A stretch of DNA of 64,000 nucleotides from Cellulomonas avistercoris (GCF_014836445.1 NZ_JACSQV010000002.1:132789-196788), one strand, 5' to 3'; numbered from the stretch's first letter, positions 8,306 to 17,472 are shown. The notes: generated by a model from the sequence alone, not told the origin. Numbers and translations are program-made.

Positions 8306-9520
8306 ATGCAGGGACCACGCGTCCGCACCACCACCGTGCGCCGGGCCCGCGGGGCCCTGGCCGCGCTCGTCGCGCTCGTCGGCGCGCTGCTCGTCCCCGC
8401 CGCGCCCGCGAGCGCCGCCGACGACCCGTCCGGGGGCAACACGCCCGCCCTGCACCGGCCCGCGTCCGGCGTCGAGCGCTGGGGCACCGGGACCTACCTC
8501 AACGGGTTCAGCTACCTGCGCGGCGTCAACGTCTACAGCCTCGTGTTCGGCGGCGACCGGCCCGCCGACCGGGTCGGCGAGAGCCAGGCGAGCTGGGACT
8601 ACCTGGCGAGCCGCGGCGTCAAGGTCGTGCGGCTGCCCGTCTCGTGGGTCCGGCTGCAGCCCGTGCCCGGGTCGGGCAACCTGCGGGCGGGGCTCGACGC
8701 GCCCGTCTCCCAGGCGTACCTCGACGTCGTCGAGGAGCAGGTGCGGCGGGCCGCCCGCGCCGGCATCCGCACCGTCGTCGGCCTGCACAACGCGTGCAGC
8801 TACCCCAACATCACGGCCGCCGGCTCCCTGACGTGCGGCGAGGGCGTCACGCGCGCCGACGTCGCGAAGGTCTGGGCGGCCGTGGCCGCGCGGTTCGCCG
8901 GGGACGAGCGCGTCATCGCGTTCGACCTGCTCAACGAGACGCGCCTGGACCGGGTGCCCGTGGCGCGCTACAAGCTCTTCACGCAGGCCGCGGCGGACGC
9001 CGTCCGCGGTGCGGGCGCCGAGCAGACGCTGTGGGTGCAGCGCATGCTCGGCGAGCGCGGGCGGCTCGACGTCATGGCGCCCGACGGCCCGTGGGTGAGC
9101 GACCCGCTGGGCAAGGTCATGTACTCCCAGCACTTCTACCCCTCGCCGATCGGCTCGACGTTCGACCCGCTCGCCGGCAACCACGCCGTCCTCCTGGACG
9201 TCGACCGGTTCGGCACGTGGTGCCGCACGTGGCAGGTGCGGTGCGTCGCGGGCGAGGTCGGCTGGCCGTCGGGCGGCCCCGGCGGCGTGCAGTCGGCTGC
9301 GTCGGCCCGCGGCTGGAACCTGGTGTTCGAGCAGTTCTACCGGCTCGCCGACCAGTACGGGCTCGACGTCACGTACTTCGCGGCGTCGTCCTCGCAGACC
9401 ACCGGCACGCTGCTCGCCTACGTCGCGAGCCGCCCCGGATACCCGTCGCCCAGCGGTCTGGACACGGCCCTGTCGCAGGCAGAGGTCATCGAGCGCCACC
9501 CGTCACGGCGGGCGCCGTGA
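8306..9520 (+). CDS. Secreted glycoside hydrolase family 5-like glycanase
   Basis: A 404-aa protein with an N-terminal signal peptide (Arg-rich start, long Ala/Leu/Val core, cleavage near APASAAD). The TIM-barrel motifs are those of GH5: VVRLPVSW, LLNETR with the acid/base Glu211, HFYPSP, and GEVGWP with the nucleophile Glu317. It should cleave beta-glycosidic bonds outside the cell. Its position between pyruvyl transferase and polymerase suggests it trims or releases the exopolysaccharide itself rather than digesting plant cellulose. ATG 8306 is preferred over GTG 8288 because AGGGGGGA lies just upstream. Confidence 0.88.
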   Translation: MQGPRVRTTTVRRARGALAALVALVGALLVPAAPASAADDPSGGNTPALHRPASGVERWGTGTYLNGFSYLRGVNVYSLVFGGDRPADRVGESQASWDYLASRGVKVVRLPVSWVRLQPVPGSGNLRAGLDAPVSQAYLDVVEEQVRRAARAGIRTVVGLHNACSYPNITAAGSLTCGEGVTRADVAKVWAAVAARFAGDERVIAFDLLNETRLDRVPVARYKLFTQAAADAVRGAGAEQTLWVQRMLGERGRLDVMAPDGPWVSDPLGKVMYSQHFYPSPIGSTFDPLAGNHAVLLDVDRFGTWCRTWQVRCVAGEVGWPSGGPGGVQSAASARGWNLVFEQFYRLADQYGLDVTYFAASSSQTTGTLLAYVASRPGYPSPSGLDTALSQAEVIERHPSRRAP

Positions 9521-10983
9521 CGCCGGTCGCACCGCCGCTGCCGCGACGCACGCTGCCCGCCTACGTCGCGGTGCCCGCGGGCGCGCTCGTCGTCGTGGTC
9601 GTCACGGCGGCGGCGCTGCTCGCACCCCTCGTGGTCGCCGGTGCCGCCGGGCTGACGGGCCTGGTCGCGCTGTTCTGGCGGCACCCGCGCGCGGGCCTGC
9701 TCACGACGGTCGTGTCCGCGCTGCTGGTGACGCAGCTCGGCGCCGCGGGCGGCGCGCTCGACGAGGGCATGATCGTCGTCGGTGCCGCCGTCGTCACCGT
9801 GCGCCGCCTGGTGCGCGAGGGCCACGTCGTGCGGTTCCCCGGGATCCTCTGGTTCGCCGCGTTCGGCCTCGCGGGCGTCGCGTCGTCGCTGCTGCACGAC
9901 GTGCCGACGACCCTGTGGCTGCAGGGCGGGCTGCTGCTGCTCAAGGCCGTGCTCGTCGGCCACACCGCGGCGCAGCTGCACTGGGGCGACCTCGAGCTCG
10001 CACGCATCGTGCGCGCCGGGACCGTCGTCGCCGTCGTCCTCGTGGTCACCGGTGCGCTCAACGTGGCGTTCCCCGGACCGTGGACCGCGCTGGTCGCGCA
10101 GTCCACCCCGGAGATGCACGGCCCCCTCGCGGCGGTCGTCGGGCCGTTCCGCCTGCCCGCCGCGTACGGGCGCATCGCCGTCATCCTCGCCGCCGCGACC
10201 CTCACCTACCAGCTCGTCGTGCGGGCGTCGGCGCGCGGCTACGCCCTCGCGCTCGCGCTGTCCGGCCTGTCGCTGCTGACGTTCCGCGTGAAGTCGTTCG
10301 TCGGGCTGGTGCTGGCGACCGCGGGCGTCGTGCTGCGGGCCGGACGTCCCTGGGTCGTGCGGCTCGCGCTCGTCGCGCTGCCCGCCGTGCTGCTCGTCGT
10401 CGGGCCCACCGCGTGGCGGTACGTCGTCGACGACGTGCAGCTCTACTACGGCGGCGGGTACTCGGCGCGCGCGCTGCTGACCGCCGGTGGGCTCGCCCTC
10501 GCGGCCCGCGACTTCCCGCTCGGTGCGGGCCTGGGGCGCTACGGCAGCGCGACGGCGGCGGAGCACTACAGCCCCGAGTACGTCAGCCTCGGCTTCGAGC
10601 ACGTCTGGGGCCTGGGGCGCGCCGAGGGCTGGGGCGCGTTCCTGCTGGACACGCAGTGGCCCGCGCTGCTGGGCGAGACCGGGTGGCTCGGCGCCGCCTG
10701 CTACGCGGCCGGGACGCTGTGCGCGCTCGCGATGCTGCTGCGCCGGGTGCGCGCGGACGAGAGCGCGCTGACCCGCTGGCTGCGGATCAGCGGCGTGTGC
10801 TGCCTGGCGCTCGTGCTGCTCGACTCGGTGGGCGCCGCCGCGTTCTCCTCGCCGCCGTCGTACGTCCTCATCCACCTCGCCCCCGGCATCGTCGCGAGCA
10901 TGCGCGCCGACGCGCGTGCGGGTGCGGCCGCGGGCGCCCGGTCCCACGTCGCGCCCCGCACCCCCGTGGAGGTCGCCGCGTGA
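9517..10983 (+). CDS. O-antigen ligase/Wzy-type polysaccharide polymerase
   Basis: A 488-aa protein with roughly ten to twelve membrane helices and a large extracytoplasmic loop. The C-terminal region has FPLGAGLGRYG, GRAEGW and LLGETGWLGA, the pattern of Wzy/WaaL-type polymerases and ligases. It likely polymerises lipid-linked repeat units outside the membrane. GTG 9517 overlaps the GH5 stop. It is the only polymerase candidate in the locus, which makes this assignment stronger than family similarity alone would allow. Confidence 0.82.
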   Translation: MTPVAPPLPRRTLPAYVAVPAGALVVVVVTAAALLAPLVVAGAAGLTGLVALFWRHPRAGLLTTVVSALLVTQLGAAGGALDEGMIVVGAAVVTVRRLVREGHVVRFPGILWFAAFGLAGVASSLLHDVPTTLWLQGGLLLLKAVLVGHTAAQLHWGDLELARIVRAGTVVAVVLVVTGALNVAFPGPWTALVAQSTPEMHGPLAAVVGPFRLPAAYGRIAVILAAATLTYQLVVRASARGYALALALSGLSLLTFRVKSFVGLVLATAGVVLRAGRPWVVRLALVALPAVLLVVGPTAWRYVVDDVQLYYGGGYSARALLTAGGLALAARDFPLGAGLGRYGSATAAEHYSPEYVSLGFEHVWGLGRAEGWGAFLLDTQWPALLGETGWLGAACYAAGTLCALAMLLRRVRADESALTRWLRISGVCCLALVLLDSVGAAAFSSPPSYVLIHLAPGIVASMRADARAGAAAGARSHVAPRTPVEVAA

Positions 10984-12707
10984 GCGCGCCCCCGGCGACC
11001 GGCCGCACCGGCGTCCCGCGCCGCGCCGTGCTCGGCGGCCTGGGTGCCGCGGCGGCCGCGGTGCTCACCGCGTGCACGCGCGCCGGCGCCCCCGGGCCCA
11101 CGTCGGCCGTCGCGACGCCCACGCCCACGCCGACCCCCGCCGAGGCGCCCGCCCGGGTCGCCGCCGACCTCGTCGGCGACGGCACCACCGACAACGGCCC
11201 CGCGCTCCAGCGGCACCTCGACGCGGGCGGCCACGTCGCGCTGCCCGGTCCGGGCGACTACCTCGTCGACACCCCCGTCTTCCTCGACGGCGGCGACCCG
11301 CACGCGCGTGTCGTGCTCGACCTCGCGGGCGGCACGCTCGTCGCCGGGGACCACCTGCCGACGAGCGCAGTGTTCCGCCCCGACCCGACGACGCGCTGGA
11401 TGCTGTGGCCCAACACGCTGCGCAGCGCGTGGGACGCGGGCGCCGGCACCGTCGACGTCGCCGTCGGCACACGCGCGACGGGCGACACCGTCGGAGCGCT
11501 GCAGACCCTGGCGGTGCGCGACGGCACGTTCGACGGCCGCGGGACGGCCGCCGGGCTGGTGCTCGCGCACCGCACCGGGACCGAGCTGACCAACGTCACG
11601 ATGGTCGGCGCGCGCGCCCTGGTCACGTGGCACGACTACAGCGACGGCACGCGGCTGACCGGCTGCCACGCCCGGCACGGCGAGGGCGAGCGGCGCGACG
11701 GCGCGCTCCTCGAGCAGGTGGCGCCCGGCGACGGGCTGATCATCAGCGGCTGCAAGGCCGACGCGGGCCTGTTCACCGCGCGGCTGCGCCGCTGCCGCGG
11801 CGCCGTCGTCGACGCCAACGTCACCGGCCGCCTCGAGCTCGACCGCTGCACCGGCGTGCTCGTGCAGGGCGGGCACCAGGAGTGCAGCATCGGCGACCAC
11901 ACCGCGGTGGTCGTGCGGCGCTCGCAGGTGACGTTCCGGCAGACCGCCTTCTACTGCGCGCGCGACGGCAGCACGCCCGCGATCCTCGTCGACGACGACC
12001 CCGCCGAGCCCGACGCCTCCCAGGTCCGGCTCGACGCGTGCGTCGAGGTCCACCTGCACGACGCGCGCGACGCCGACGCCGCGCACGGCCCGCTGCTGCA
12101 CGTGGCGTCGGCGCACGACCTCACCGAGGTGCGCGCCGAGGACGTCCGCGCCGTGAGCGTGGACACCGCCGACCCCGGCACGTGGGTCGGCACGGCCGGA
12201 CCCCGGCTGACCGGCGCCGGAGCCGTCGGTGACGCCGTGCAGGGCGTCGCGCTGGTCGCGCGCGGGTTCACCGTCAGCCGGCGCACCGGCGCCTGGGGGG
12301 CCGAGGCGACCTCCGCGCCGGCCGTCGCGGCACCCGAGGCGCCCGCGGCGCCGCCGCTCGCGAAGCCCGCGCCCGCCGACGGGCGCGACGGGCGCGGCAG
12401 CCTGCGCGCCCGCCGCGAGCACACCTACTGGGCCGCCGTGCGCGACGCCGACGGCCGCGTGTCACCCGCCGCGCGCACCAGCGTGCGGACCACCGCCACG
12501 GGCGCCGTGCGCCTGACCGTCACCCTGCCGACCGCACCCGCCGCGCTGCTCCTGTGGCGCGGCGAGGGCGACCGGCCCGGCCGCCACACCGACCTGCCGT
12601 GCGCCGTGCGCCAGGTCCGCCTGCTCGACGCGGGCGACCACGTCGAGGGCGTCGGCTGGTCCGACGGCGTCGGCACCGTCGACCCGACCACGCCGCCCCC
12701 CGGCTGA
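10980..12707 (+). CDS. Right-handed beta-helix (pectate-lyase-like) lipoprotein
   Basis: A 575-aa protein. The N-terminus pairs an arginine pair and Ala-rich segment with a lipobox (VLTACTR), indicating membrane anchoring outside the cell; a TPTPTPTP linker follows. The next segment, DLVGDGTTDNGPALQRHL, is the classic start of phage-tailspike/pectate-lyase superfamily helices, and the middle contains short irregular coils rich in single Cys and Thr. The C-terminal 100 residues are a separate Ala/Pro linker plus a small beta domain. It may bind, lyse or epimerise the polysaccharide, comparable to beta-helix proteins in alginate and other EPS loci. Catalytic residues cannot be assigned. Confidence 0.7.
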   Translation: MSAPPATGRTGVPRRAVLGGLGAAAAAVLTACTRAGAPGPTSAVATPTPTPTPAEAPARVAADLVGDGTTDNGPALQRHLDAGGHVALPGPGDYLVDTPVFLDGGDPHARVVLDLAGGTLVAGDHLPTSAVFRPDPTTRWMLWPNTLRSAWDAGAGTVDVAVGTRATGDTVGALQTLAVRDGTFDGRGTAAGLVLAHRTGTELTNVTMVGARALVTWHDYSDGTRLTGCHARHGEGERRDGALLEQVAPGDGLIISGCKADAGLFTARLRRCRGAVVDANVTGRLELDRCTGVLVQGGHQECSIGDHTAVVVRRSQVTFRQTAFYCARDGSTPAILVDDDPAEPDASQVRLDACVEVHLHDARDADAAHGPLLHVASAHDLTEVRAEDVRAVSVDTADPGTWVGTAGPRLTGAGAVGDAVQGVALVARGFTVSRRTGAWGAEATSAPAVAAPEAPAAPPLAKPAPADGRDGRGSLRARREHTYWAAVRDADGRVSPAARTSVRTTATGAVRLTVTLPTAPAALLLWRGEGDRPGRHTDLPCAVRQVRLLDAGDHVEGVGWSDGVGTVDPTTPPPG

Positions 12708-12740
12708 CCTGCGACCCCCCGGGGTCCGAGAGGAGACACC

Positions 12741-14045
12741 ATGCACCTGGACGTCGCGATGCGGACGCTGCGCCGGCACGGCGTGTGGGCCGCCCTGATC
12801 GTCCTGCTGGCGCTCGCCACCGGCTGGGCGGTCCTGCGGTTCGTGCCACCCACGTGGACCGCCGAGACGCGCGTGCTCTACGCGGTCACCGGCCTGACGG
12901 GCGTCGACCAGGGCGTGCCGGCGGGGGCCCTGGCCGCGGCGCGGGCCGCGCAGGACGCCGAGCTCGCGGGTTCACCCGCGGTGCTCCAGCCCGTGATCGA
13001 CGACCTGGGCCTGCAGGACGTCACGGTCCGGGAGCTCGGCACGGCCGTGCAGGCCACCGCGACGGGCACGTTCCTCGACGTGGAGGTCGGGCTCGGCGAC
13101 CCCGAGGTGGCCGCGCGCGTGGCCGAGTCGGTGGTCGCGCAGCTGGCGCTGCGGGCGGCGGACGACCAGCTCGCCCCCGCCGCGGCCGCGCCCGACGCCC
13201 CCGTCGTCACGCTCGACCTCGCGGTCGTCGCGCCGGCCGTGGAGCCCGAGCGCCCGAGCTCGCCCGACCCGCTGCTGACGATGGCGGGCGCGCTGCTGGT
13301 CGGGCTGTTCCTCGCCGCCCTGCTCCTGACGTGGCGGGCCCGGACCGACCAGGTGGTGGACGACGAGCACGACCTGGCGGCGGCGACGCCGGCTCCCGTG
13401 CTCGCCCACGTCCGGGTGCCCGCGCGCGTCACGCTCGCGGACGCCGTCACGCAGCCGCCGGGGGACGTCGCGGGCCTGCGGACGGCGCTGCTGGCGCGCG
13501 CGGGCGACCGCGCGCACACGTCGGTCGCCGTCGTGGCGTGCGGCGCCGGGGCGTCTCTCGAGGTCGCGGCGGCGCTCGCGCGTGCGTACGCGGGCACGGG
13601 CCGCGACACGCTCCTCGTCGAGGGCGACCTGGCGGCACCGCGTCTGGCCGCCGGCCTGGGGCTGAGCGGCCCGGGCCTGGCGGACGTCCTGGCCGGCGTG
13701 GTCTCCGTGGTCCAGGCGGCGCACGCGACACGCGTGCCGGGGCTGCGGGTCCTCGCGGCGGGGGACGCCGAGGGCGACCGGACCGACCTGGTCGCGTCGC
13801 GGCAGTCCGAGAAGGCCTGGGACGACGTGCGCGCGAGCGCCGAGGTCGTCGTGGTCGCCACGGGGCCGGTCGACGTCGCCGCGGCGGTGCTGGCGGCAGC
13901 GTGCGACGAGGTGGTCCTGCTGGTCGCTCCCGGCCGGACGCGCCGGGACGACGTGCGCGCCGCCGTCCACACGCTGCAGGCCGCGGGCACGTCGGTCGGC
14001 GGCGTCGTCTGGGTGTCGCGGGGGCGGCAGGCCGACGCCACGTAA
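12741..14045 (+). CDS. Wzz-like chain-length protein with degenerate tyrosine-kinase/ParA-type domain
   Basis: A 434-aa protein. A first membrane helix (about residues 15-33) and a second (about 180-200) flank a short external domain, as in polysaccharide co-polymerases. The cytoplasmic part resembles a BY-kinase/ParA-like domain: VVACGAGASLEVAAAL in the P-loop position (about residues 265-275) and LLVEGDLAAPRL in the Walker A' position. The P-loop lacks the Lys and its G-K-S/T, and there is no terminal Tyr cluster, so ATP hydrolysis and autophosphorylation look lost. It probably controls chain length structurally. ATG 12741 follows GAGAGGAGA. Confidence 0.78.
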   Translation: MHLDVAMRTLRRHGVWAALIVLLALATGWAVLRFVPPTWTAETRVLYAVTGLTGVDQGVPAGALAAARAAQDAELAGSPAVLQPVIDDLGLQDVTVRELGTAVQATATGTFLDVEVGLGDPEVAARVAESVVAQLALRAADDQLAPAAAAPDAPVVTLDLAVVAPAVEPERPSSPDPLLTMAGALLVGLFLAALLLTWRARTDQVVDDEHDLAAATPAPVLAHVRVPARVTLADAVTQPPGDVAGLRTALLARAGDRAHTSVAVVACGAGASLEVAAALARAYAGTGRDTLLVEGDLAAPRLAAGLGLSGPGLADVLAGVVSVVQAAHATRVPGLRVLAAGDAEGDRTDLVASRQSEKAWDDVRASAEVVVVATGPVDVAAAVLAAACDEVVLLVAPGRTRRDDVRAAVHTLQAAGTSVGGVVWVSRGRQADAT

Positions 14046-14218
14046 CAAACCCATGAACTCTGGTCGAAATCGTTACTGACTTGTGGCCTCGAATGCCCGG
14101 ATATGTGAGCATCGTCCCGCAGGGGGCAACCGCTCGATGGCGCGTCGGGGCCTGGCCGACACCGTGGGGACCACCGCGGGGTCGGCGTCACCAGACGCAC
14201 GCCGAGGGGGAGCACCAC
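14046..14218 (+). promoter_or_regulatory. AT-rich intergenic region, probable second promoter of the EPS locus
   Basis: This 173-nt gap is the largest break in the exopolysaccharide gene string and is locally AT-rich (14043-14106). It contains a TTGTGG at 14081 and a TATGTG at 14102, which resemble promoter hexamers but with a 15-nt spacing. A transcript starting here would carry the fused glycosyltransferase, second pyruvyl transferase, GT4 and priming transferase. No open frame with a ribosome site is visible in it. Confidence 0.35.
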
Positions 14219-15217
14219 ATGGCTGCAAGCACCGTCCTACCGTCCACCCACGCCGGTCCCACCGGGGGCAAGGCCCTGCTGATCGCGTCGACCGGCGGGC
14301 ACCTGAACGAGCTGCTCCGGCTCGTCCCGACGTTCGAGCCCGATCCCGAGTCGCTGTGGGTCACGTTCCGCACCCCCCAGAGCGAGACGCTCCTCGAGGG
14401 CCGCCGCGTCCACTACCTGCCGTACATCGGCCCGCGCGACCTGCGTGGCACGCTCCGCGCGGTGCCGCAGGTGCGGGACCTGCTGCGACGCGAGCACTTC
14501 GACCTCGCCGTGAGCACCGGCGCCGCGATCGCCGTCAGCGCGCTGCCCGTCGCCGCGGCGGCGGGGGTGCCCAGCACGTACATCGAGTCCGTCTGCCGCG
14601 TCGTCGGGCCCTCGGTGACCGGACGCATCCTGTCGCGCGTGCCGCGCGTCGCGCTGCGCACGCAGCACGAGAGCTGGGCCGACGAGCGCTGGCGCACGCA
14701 CCCGAGCGTCCTCGACGAGTACCGGTCCGTCGAGCGCGACCGACCGCGCGCCGGCGGCCGGCTCTTCGTCACGCTCGGCACCATCCGCGGCTACCGCTTC
14801 GACTCCGCGGTCGACGCCGTCCTGGCGTCCGGCCTCGCCGACGAGCGCACCGTCTGGCAGCTCGGGGACACCTCGCGCGACGACCTGCCCGGCAGGGTCG
14901 TCCACCAGCTCCCGCCGGACGAGTTCGCGCGGTGCGCCGTCGAGGCGGACGTCGTCGTCGCGCACGGCGGCGTCGGCACCCTGCTCGACCTCCTCGCGCT
15001 CGGCGTCTACCCCGTGCAGGCCGTCCGGTGCGCCGCGCGCGGCGAGCACGTCGACGACCACCAGGCACAGATCGCGGACCTGGTGCGCGACCGCGACCTC
15101 GGCATCCCGGTCGAGGGCCCGCAGCTCACGCGCGAGGTCCTCGAGCACGCCGCGAGCCGGCGCGTCGAGCCGGTCCGCACGCCCCCGCTCCCCCAGCAGC
15201 ACCGGAGGTCCGCATGA
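14219..15217 (+). CDS. Fused Alg14/Alg13-like glycosyltransferase (PssD-PssE type, GT28)
   Basis: A 332-aa protein. Residues about 15-150 match the Alg14/PssD half (IASTGGHLNELLRL, then STGAAIAVSALPVA, then TYIESVCRV). Residues about 170-310 match the Alg13/PssE/GT28 C-terminal half (LFVTLGTIRGYRFDS, VVAHGGVGTLLDLLALG). In many bacteria these are two proteins that form one enzyme adding the second sugar, often glucuronate, to the lipid-linked primer. Here both halves lie in one chain. ATG 14219 is preceded by GAGGGGGA; the frame is open upstream, but that part is not family-like. Confidence 0.85.
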   Translation: MAASTVLPSTHAGPTGGKALLIASTGGHLNELLRLVPTFEPDPESLWVTFRTPQSETLLEGRRVHYLPYIGPRDLRGTLRAVPQVRDLLRREHFDLAVSTGAAIAVSALPVAAAAGVPSTYIESVCRVVGPSVTGRILSRVPRVALRTQHESWADERWRTHPSVLDEYRSVERDRPRAGGRLFVTLGTIRGYRFDSAVDAVLASGLADERTVWQLGDTSRDDLPGRVVHQLPPDEFARCAVEADVVVAHGGVGTLLDLLALGVYPVQAVRCAARGEHVDDHQAQIADLVRDRDLGIPVEGPQLTREVLEHAASRRVEPVRTPPLPQQHRRSA

Positions 15218-16383
15218 CACCCCGCCGCGACGTGTTCGCGGTCGCCCGCGGCCAGTACGAGAACGTCGGCGACGTGCTGCTGCGCCGCCCGCTGCTGCGC
15301 TGGGCGCGCGAGAGCGGCAGCCGCCTGCACGTGTACGTCGGGCACTCCCCCGACGGGTACGACGAGGGGCTCGCGCTCGAGCCCGACGACGTCGTGTACC
15401 GGTCGTTCGCCCGCTGGTACGCCGCCCTGGTCCGCTCCGCGTGGGCCGGACGCGCGTCGTCGCTGTTCAAGCCCGGCGAGATCCAGCTCACGCTCGTCGG
15501 CACCAAGGAGCACCTCGTCATGCTGCCCGCCGTGGCGCTCGTGCGGGCGCGCGGCGGCGCGGTGCTGCGGGTCGGTGCCGGCGCCCGCGGGTTCGCACCC
15601 CTGCCGCGCGCGCTCGTGCGCCCCTCGATCCTGCTCACCACGTTCACGCGCTGGCGCGACGAGGCGACGGCCGCCTACCTCGGCGGCGGGCCCGCGATGC
15701 CGGACCTCGGGTACGCCGAGGGCGCCGGCACGGCCACGCTGCGGGCGGCGCGCGACGGTGCCGACGAGCGCGACGTGCTCGTCGTCTCCTTCCGTGCCGA
15801 CGCCGAGGTCGCCCCGCGCCCGTACCCGACCCCCGCGGTCGTCGAGGCCCTGCGCCGGTACGCCGCCGAGGAGGGGCTCGAGACCTGGGTCGTCACCCAG
15901 GTGTCCGTCGACGACGAGCGCTCGCACCGCCTCGCCGCGGACCTCGACGCCCACGTGCTCGGATGGCCGCAGGCCACCGGGCACGACGTGCAGGAGGAGC
16001 GGCTGCGCGCGCTGTACCGGCGCGCACGGGTCGTGCTCAGCGACCGCCTGCACGTCGTCATCGCCGCGTTCACCGAGGGCGCCGCGCCGGTGTCCCTGCA
16101 GCTCGACGCCTCCGACAAGGCCGCGCGGCACCTGTCGACCATCGGCGTGCACGACGTGACGGTCGACGCGACCGGCCTCGACGCCGGGACCGTGCTCGAG
16201 CGCGTCCGCACGGCCGCGGGTCGACGTGCCGACGCGCTCGACGCGCTGCTCGTCGCGCGCGAGCGGCTCGACGACGTCCGCGGCGACGTCGTGCGGCTGC
16301 TCGCCGGCCACGACGCACGCGTGGGCCCGGCGCCCGTCGACGACGCCCCGGCGGGCCGGCCCGAGCAGGTGCGGGTTGGCTAG
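15214..16383 (+). CDS. Polysaccharide pyruvyl transferase family protein (copy 2)
   Basis: A 389-aa paralogue of the protein at 7185-8291. Shared features are RGQYENVGDVLLRRPLL at the N-terminus, MPDLGYAEG in the middle, and LSDRLHVVIAAFTEGAAPVSL near the end. It should transfer pyruvate from phosphoenolpyruvate to a repeat-unit sugar. ATG 15214 overlaps the stop of the previous gene in ATGA, and its TAG lies inside the start region of the next gene. The two copies differ enough across the acceptor-side half that different acceptors are plausible. Confidence 0.83.
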   Translation: MTPRRDVFAVARGQYENVGDVLLRRPLLRWARESGSRLHVYVGHSPDGYDEGLALEPDDVVYRSFARWYAALVRSAWAGRASSLFKPGEIQLTLVGTKEHLVMLPAVALVRARGGAVLRVGAGARGFAPLPRALVRPSILLTTFTRWRDEATAAYLGGGPAMPDLGYAEGAGTATLRAARDGADERDVLVVSFRADAEVAPRPYPTPAVVEALRRYAAEEGLETWVVTQVSVDDERSHRLAADLDAHVLGWPQATGHDVQEERLRALYRRARVVLSDRLHVVIAAFTEGAAPVSLQLDASDKAARHLSTIGVHDVTVDATGLDAGTVLERVRTAAGRRADALDALLVARERLDDVRGDVVRLLAGHDARVGPAPVDDAPAGRPEQVRVG

Positions 16384-17407
16384 GCGCGCGGTCGTCCACC
16401 ACGTCGGGCGCAGCGGGGACGTCCCCGGCGGCATGACGCAGGTGGTCAACGCGTACCTGGCCTGGCCGTTCGAGCGGTGCGACGTCGAGGTCATCGAGTC
16501 CCGCGGCGACCCCGGCGACCACGTCGCCGCCGCCCGCGGTCTCGTCCGCGCGCTGCGGGCCGTGCGGCGCCTCACGCGGGCGCCCGGCCCGCGCGTCCTG
16601 GTCGTCCACCTGTCCGAGCGCGGCAGCTTCCTGCGCGAGGGCGCCGTCCTGCGGTACGCGCGCCGCCGGGGGCTGCCCGTCGTGGCGCACCTGCACGGCG
16701 CCGACTTCGTCGCCTTCGCCGACGCGCACCCGCGCCTGGTCCGTGACGTCCTGGGCGCGGCCGACCAGGTCATCGTGCTCTCGCACGAGACGGCGGAGGT
16801 GGTCCGGCGGTTCGTCGACGCGTCCCGTGTGTCCCTCGTGCCCAACGCCGTCCCGCCCGGCGCCCCCGTGCCCAAGCGGCGGACCGTCGTCTTCGGCGGC
16901 GTCGTCGGGCACCGCAAGGGCGTCGACGTGCTGCAGGAGGCGTGGCGGCGCGCCGGTCCGCCCGCCGGCTGGCAGCTCCTCGTCGCCGGTCCCGTGCCCG
17001 ACCCGTCGCTCGTCGACCCCACGACGCCGCAGGCCCGGTTCGTCGGTGCCCTCGACCACGCGGACCTCATGGCGCTGCTCGACGCGGCCGCCGTCGCGGT
17101 CCTGCCGTCGCGCGACGAGGCGATGCCGATGTTCGTGCTCGAGGCGATGGCGCGCGACGCGTGCGTCGTCGCGACCGACGTCGGCGGTGTCGCCGCGGTG
17201 CTCGAGGACGGCTGCGGCGTCGTCGTGCCGCCCGCCGACGTCGACGCCCTCGCCGACGCGCTGCGACGCGTGACGGCCGACGACGACGCGCGCGAGGCGA
17301 TCGTCGCGCGCGCACGCCACCGCTTCACCGCGACGTACGCCGCACCCGCGGTGTACCCGCGGGTCGAGGACCTCTGGCTGTCGACCCGTGAGGGCGCGAC
17401 CGCCTGA
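16376..17407 (+). CDS. GT4 family glycosyltransferase
   Basis: About 343 aa. The N-terminus VVHHVGRSGDVPGGMTQVVNAYL is the GT4 donor/acceptor Gly-rich loop. Later come VVAHLHGADF, VFGGVVGHRKGVDVL and SRDEAMPMFVLEAMA with the E-x7-E region typical of retaining GT-B enzymes. No ATG or GTG precedes the conserved N-terminus in frame, so TTG 16376, which overlaps the upstream stop by 8 nt, is the best start; the exact codon is uncertain. It is the third or fourth transferase of the repeat-unit pathway. Confidence 0.85.
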   Translation: MARRAVVHHVGRSGDVPGGMTQVVNAYLAWPFERCDVEVIESRGDPGDHVAAARGLVRALRAVRRLTRAPGPRVLVVHLSERGSFLREGAVLRYARRRGLPVVAHLHGADFVAFADAHPRLVRDVLGAADQVIVLSHETAEVVRRFVDASRVSLVPNAVPPGAPVPKRRTVVFGGVVGHRKGVDVLQEAWRRAGPPAGWQLLVAGPVPDPSLVDPTTPQARFVGALDHADLMALLDAAAVAVLPSRDEAMPMFVLEAMARDACVVATDVGGVAAVLEDGCGVVVPPADVDALADALRRVTADDDAREAIVARARHRFTATYAAPAVYPRVEDLWLSTREGATA

Positions 17408-17472
17408 CACCAGCACCTGGGACCAGCACACCAGCCGGCACGACGGTGCCGGCCCGACCGGACGGGGACACG

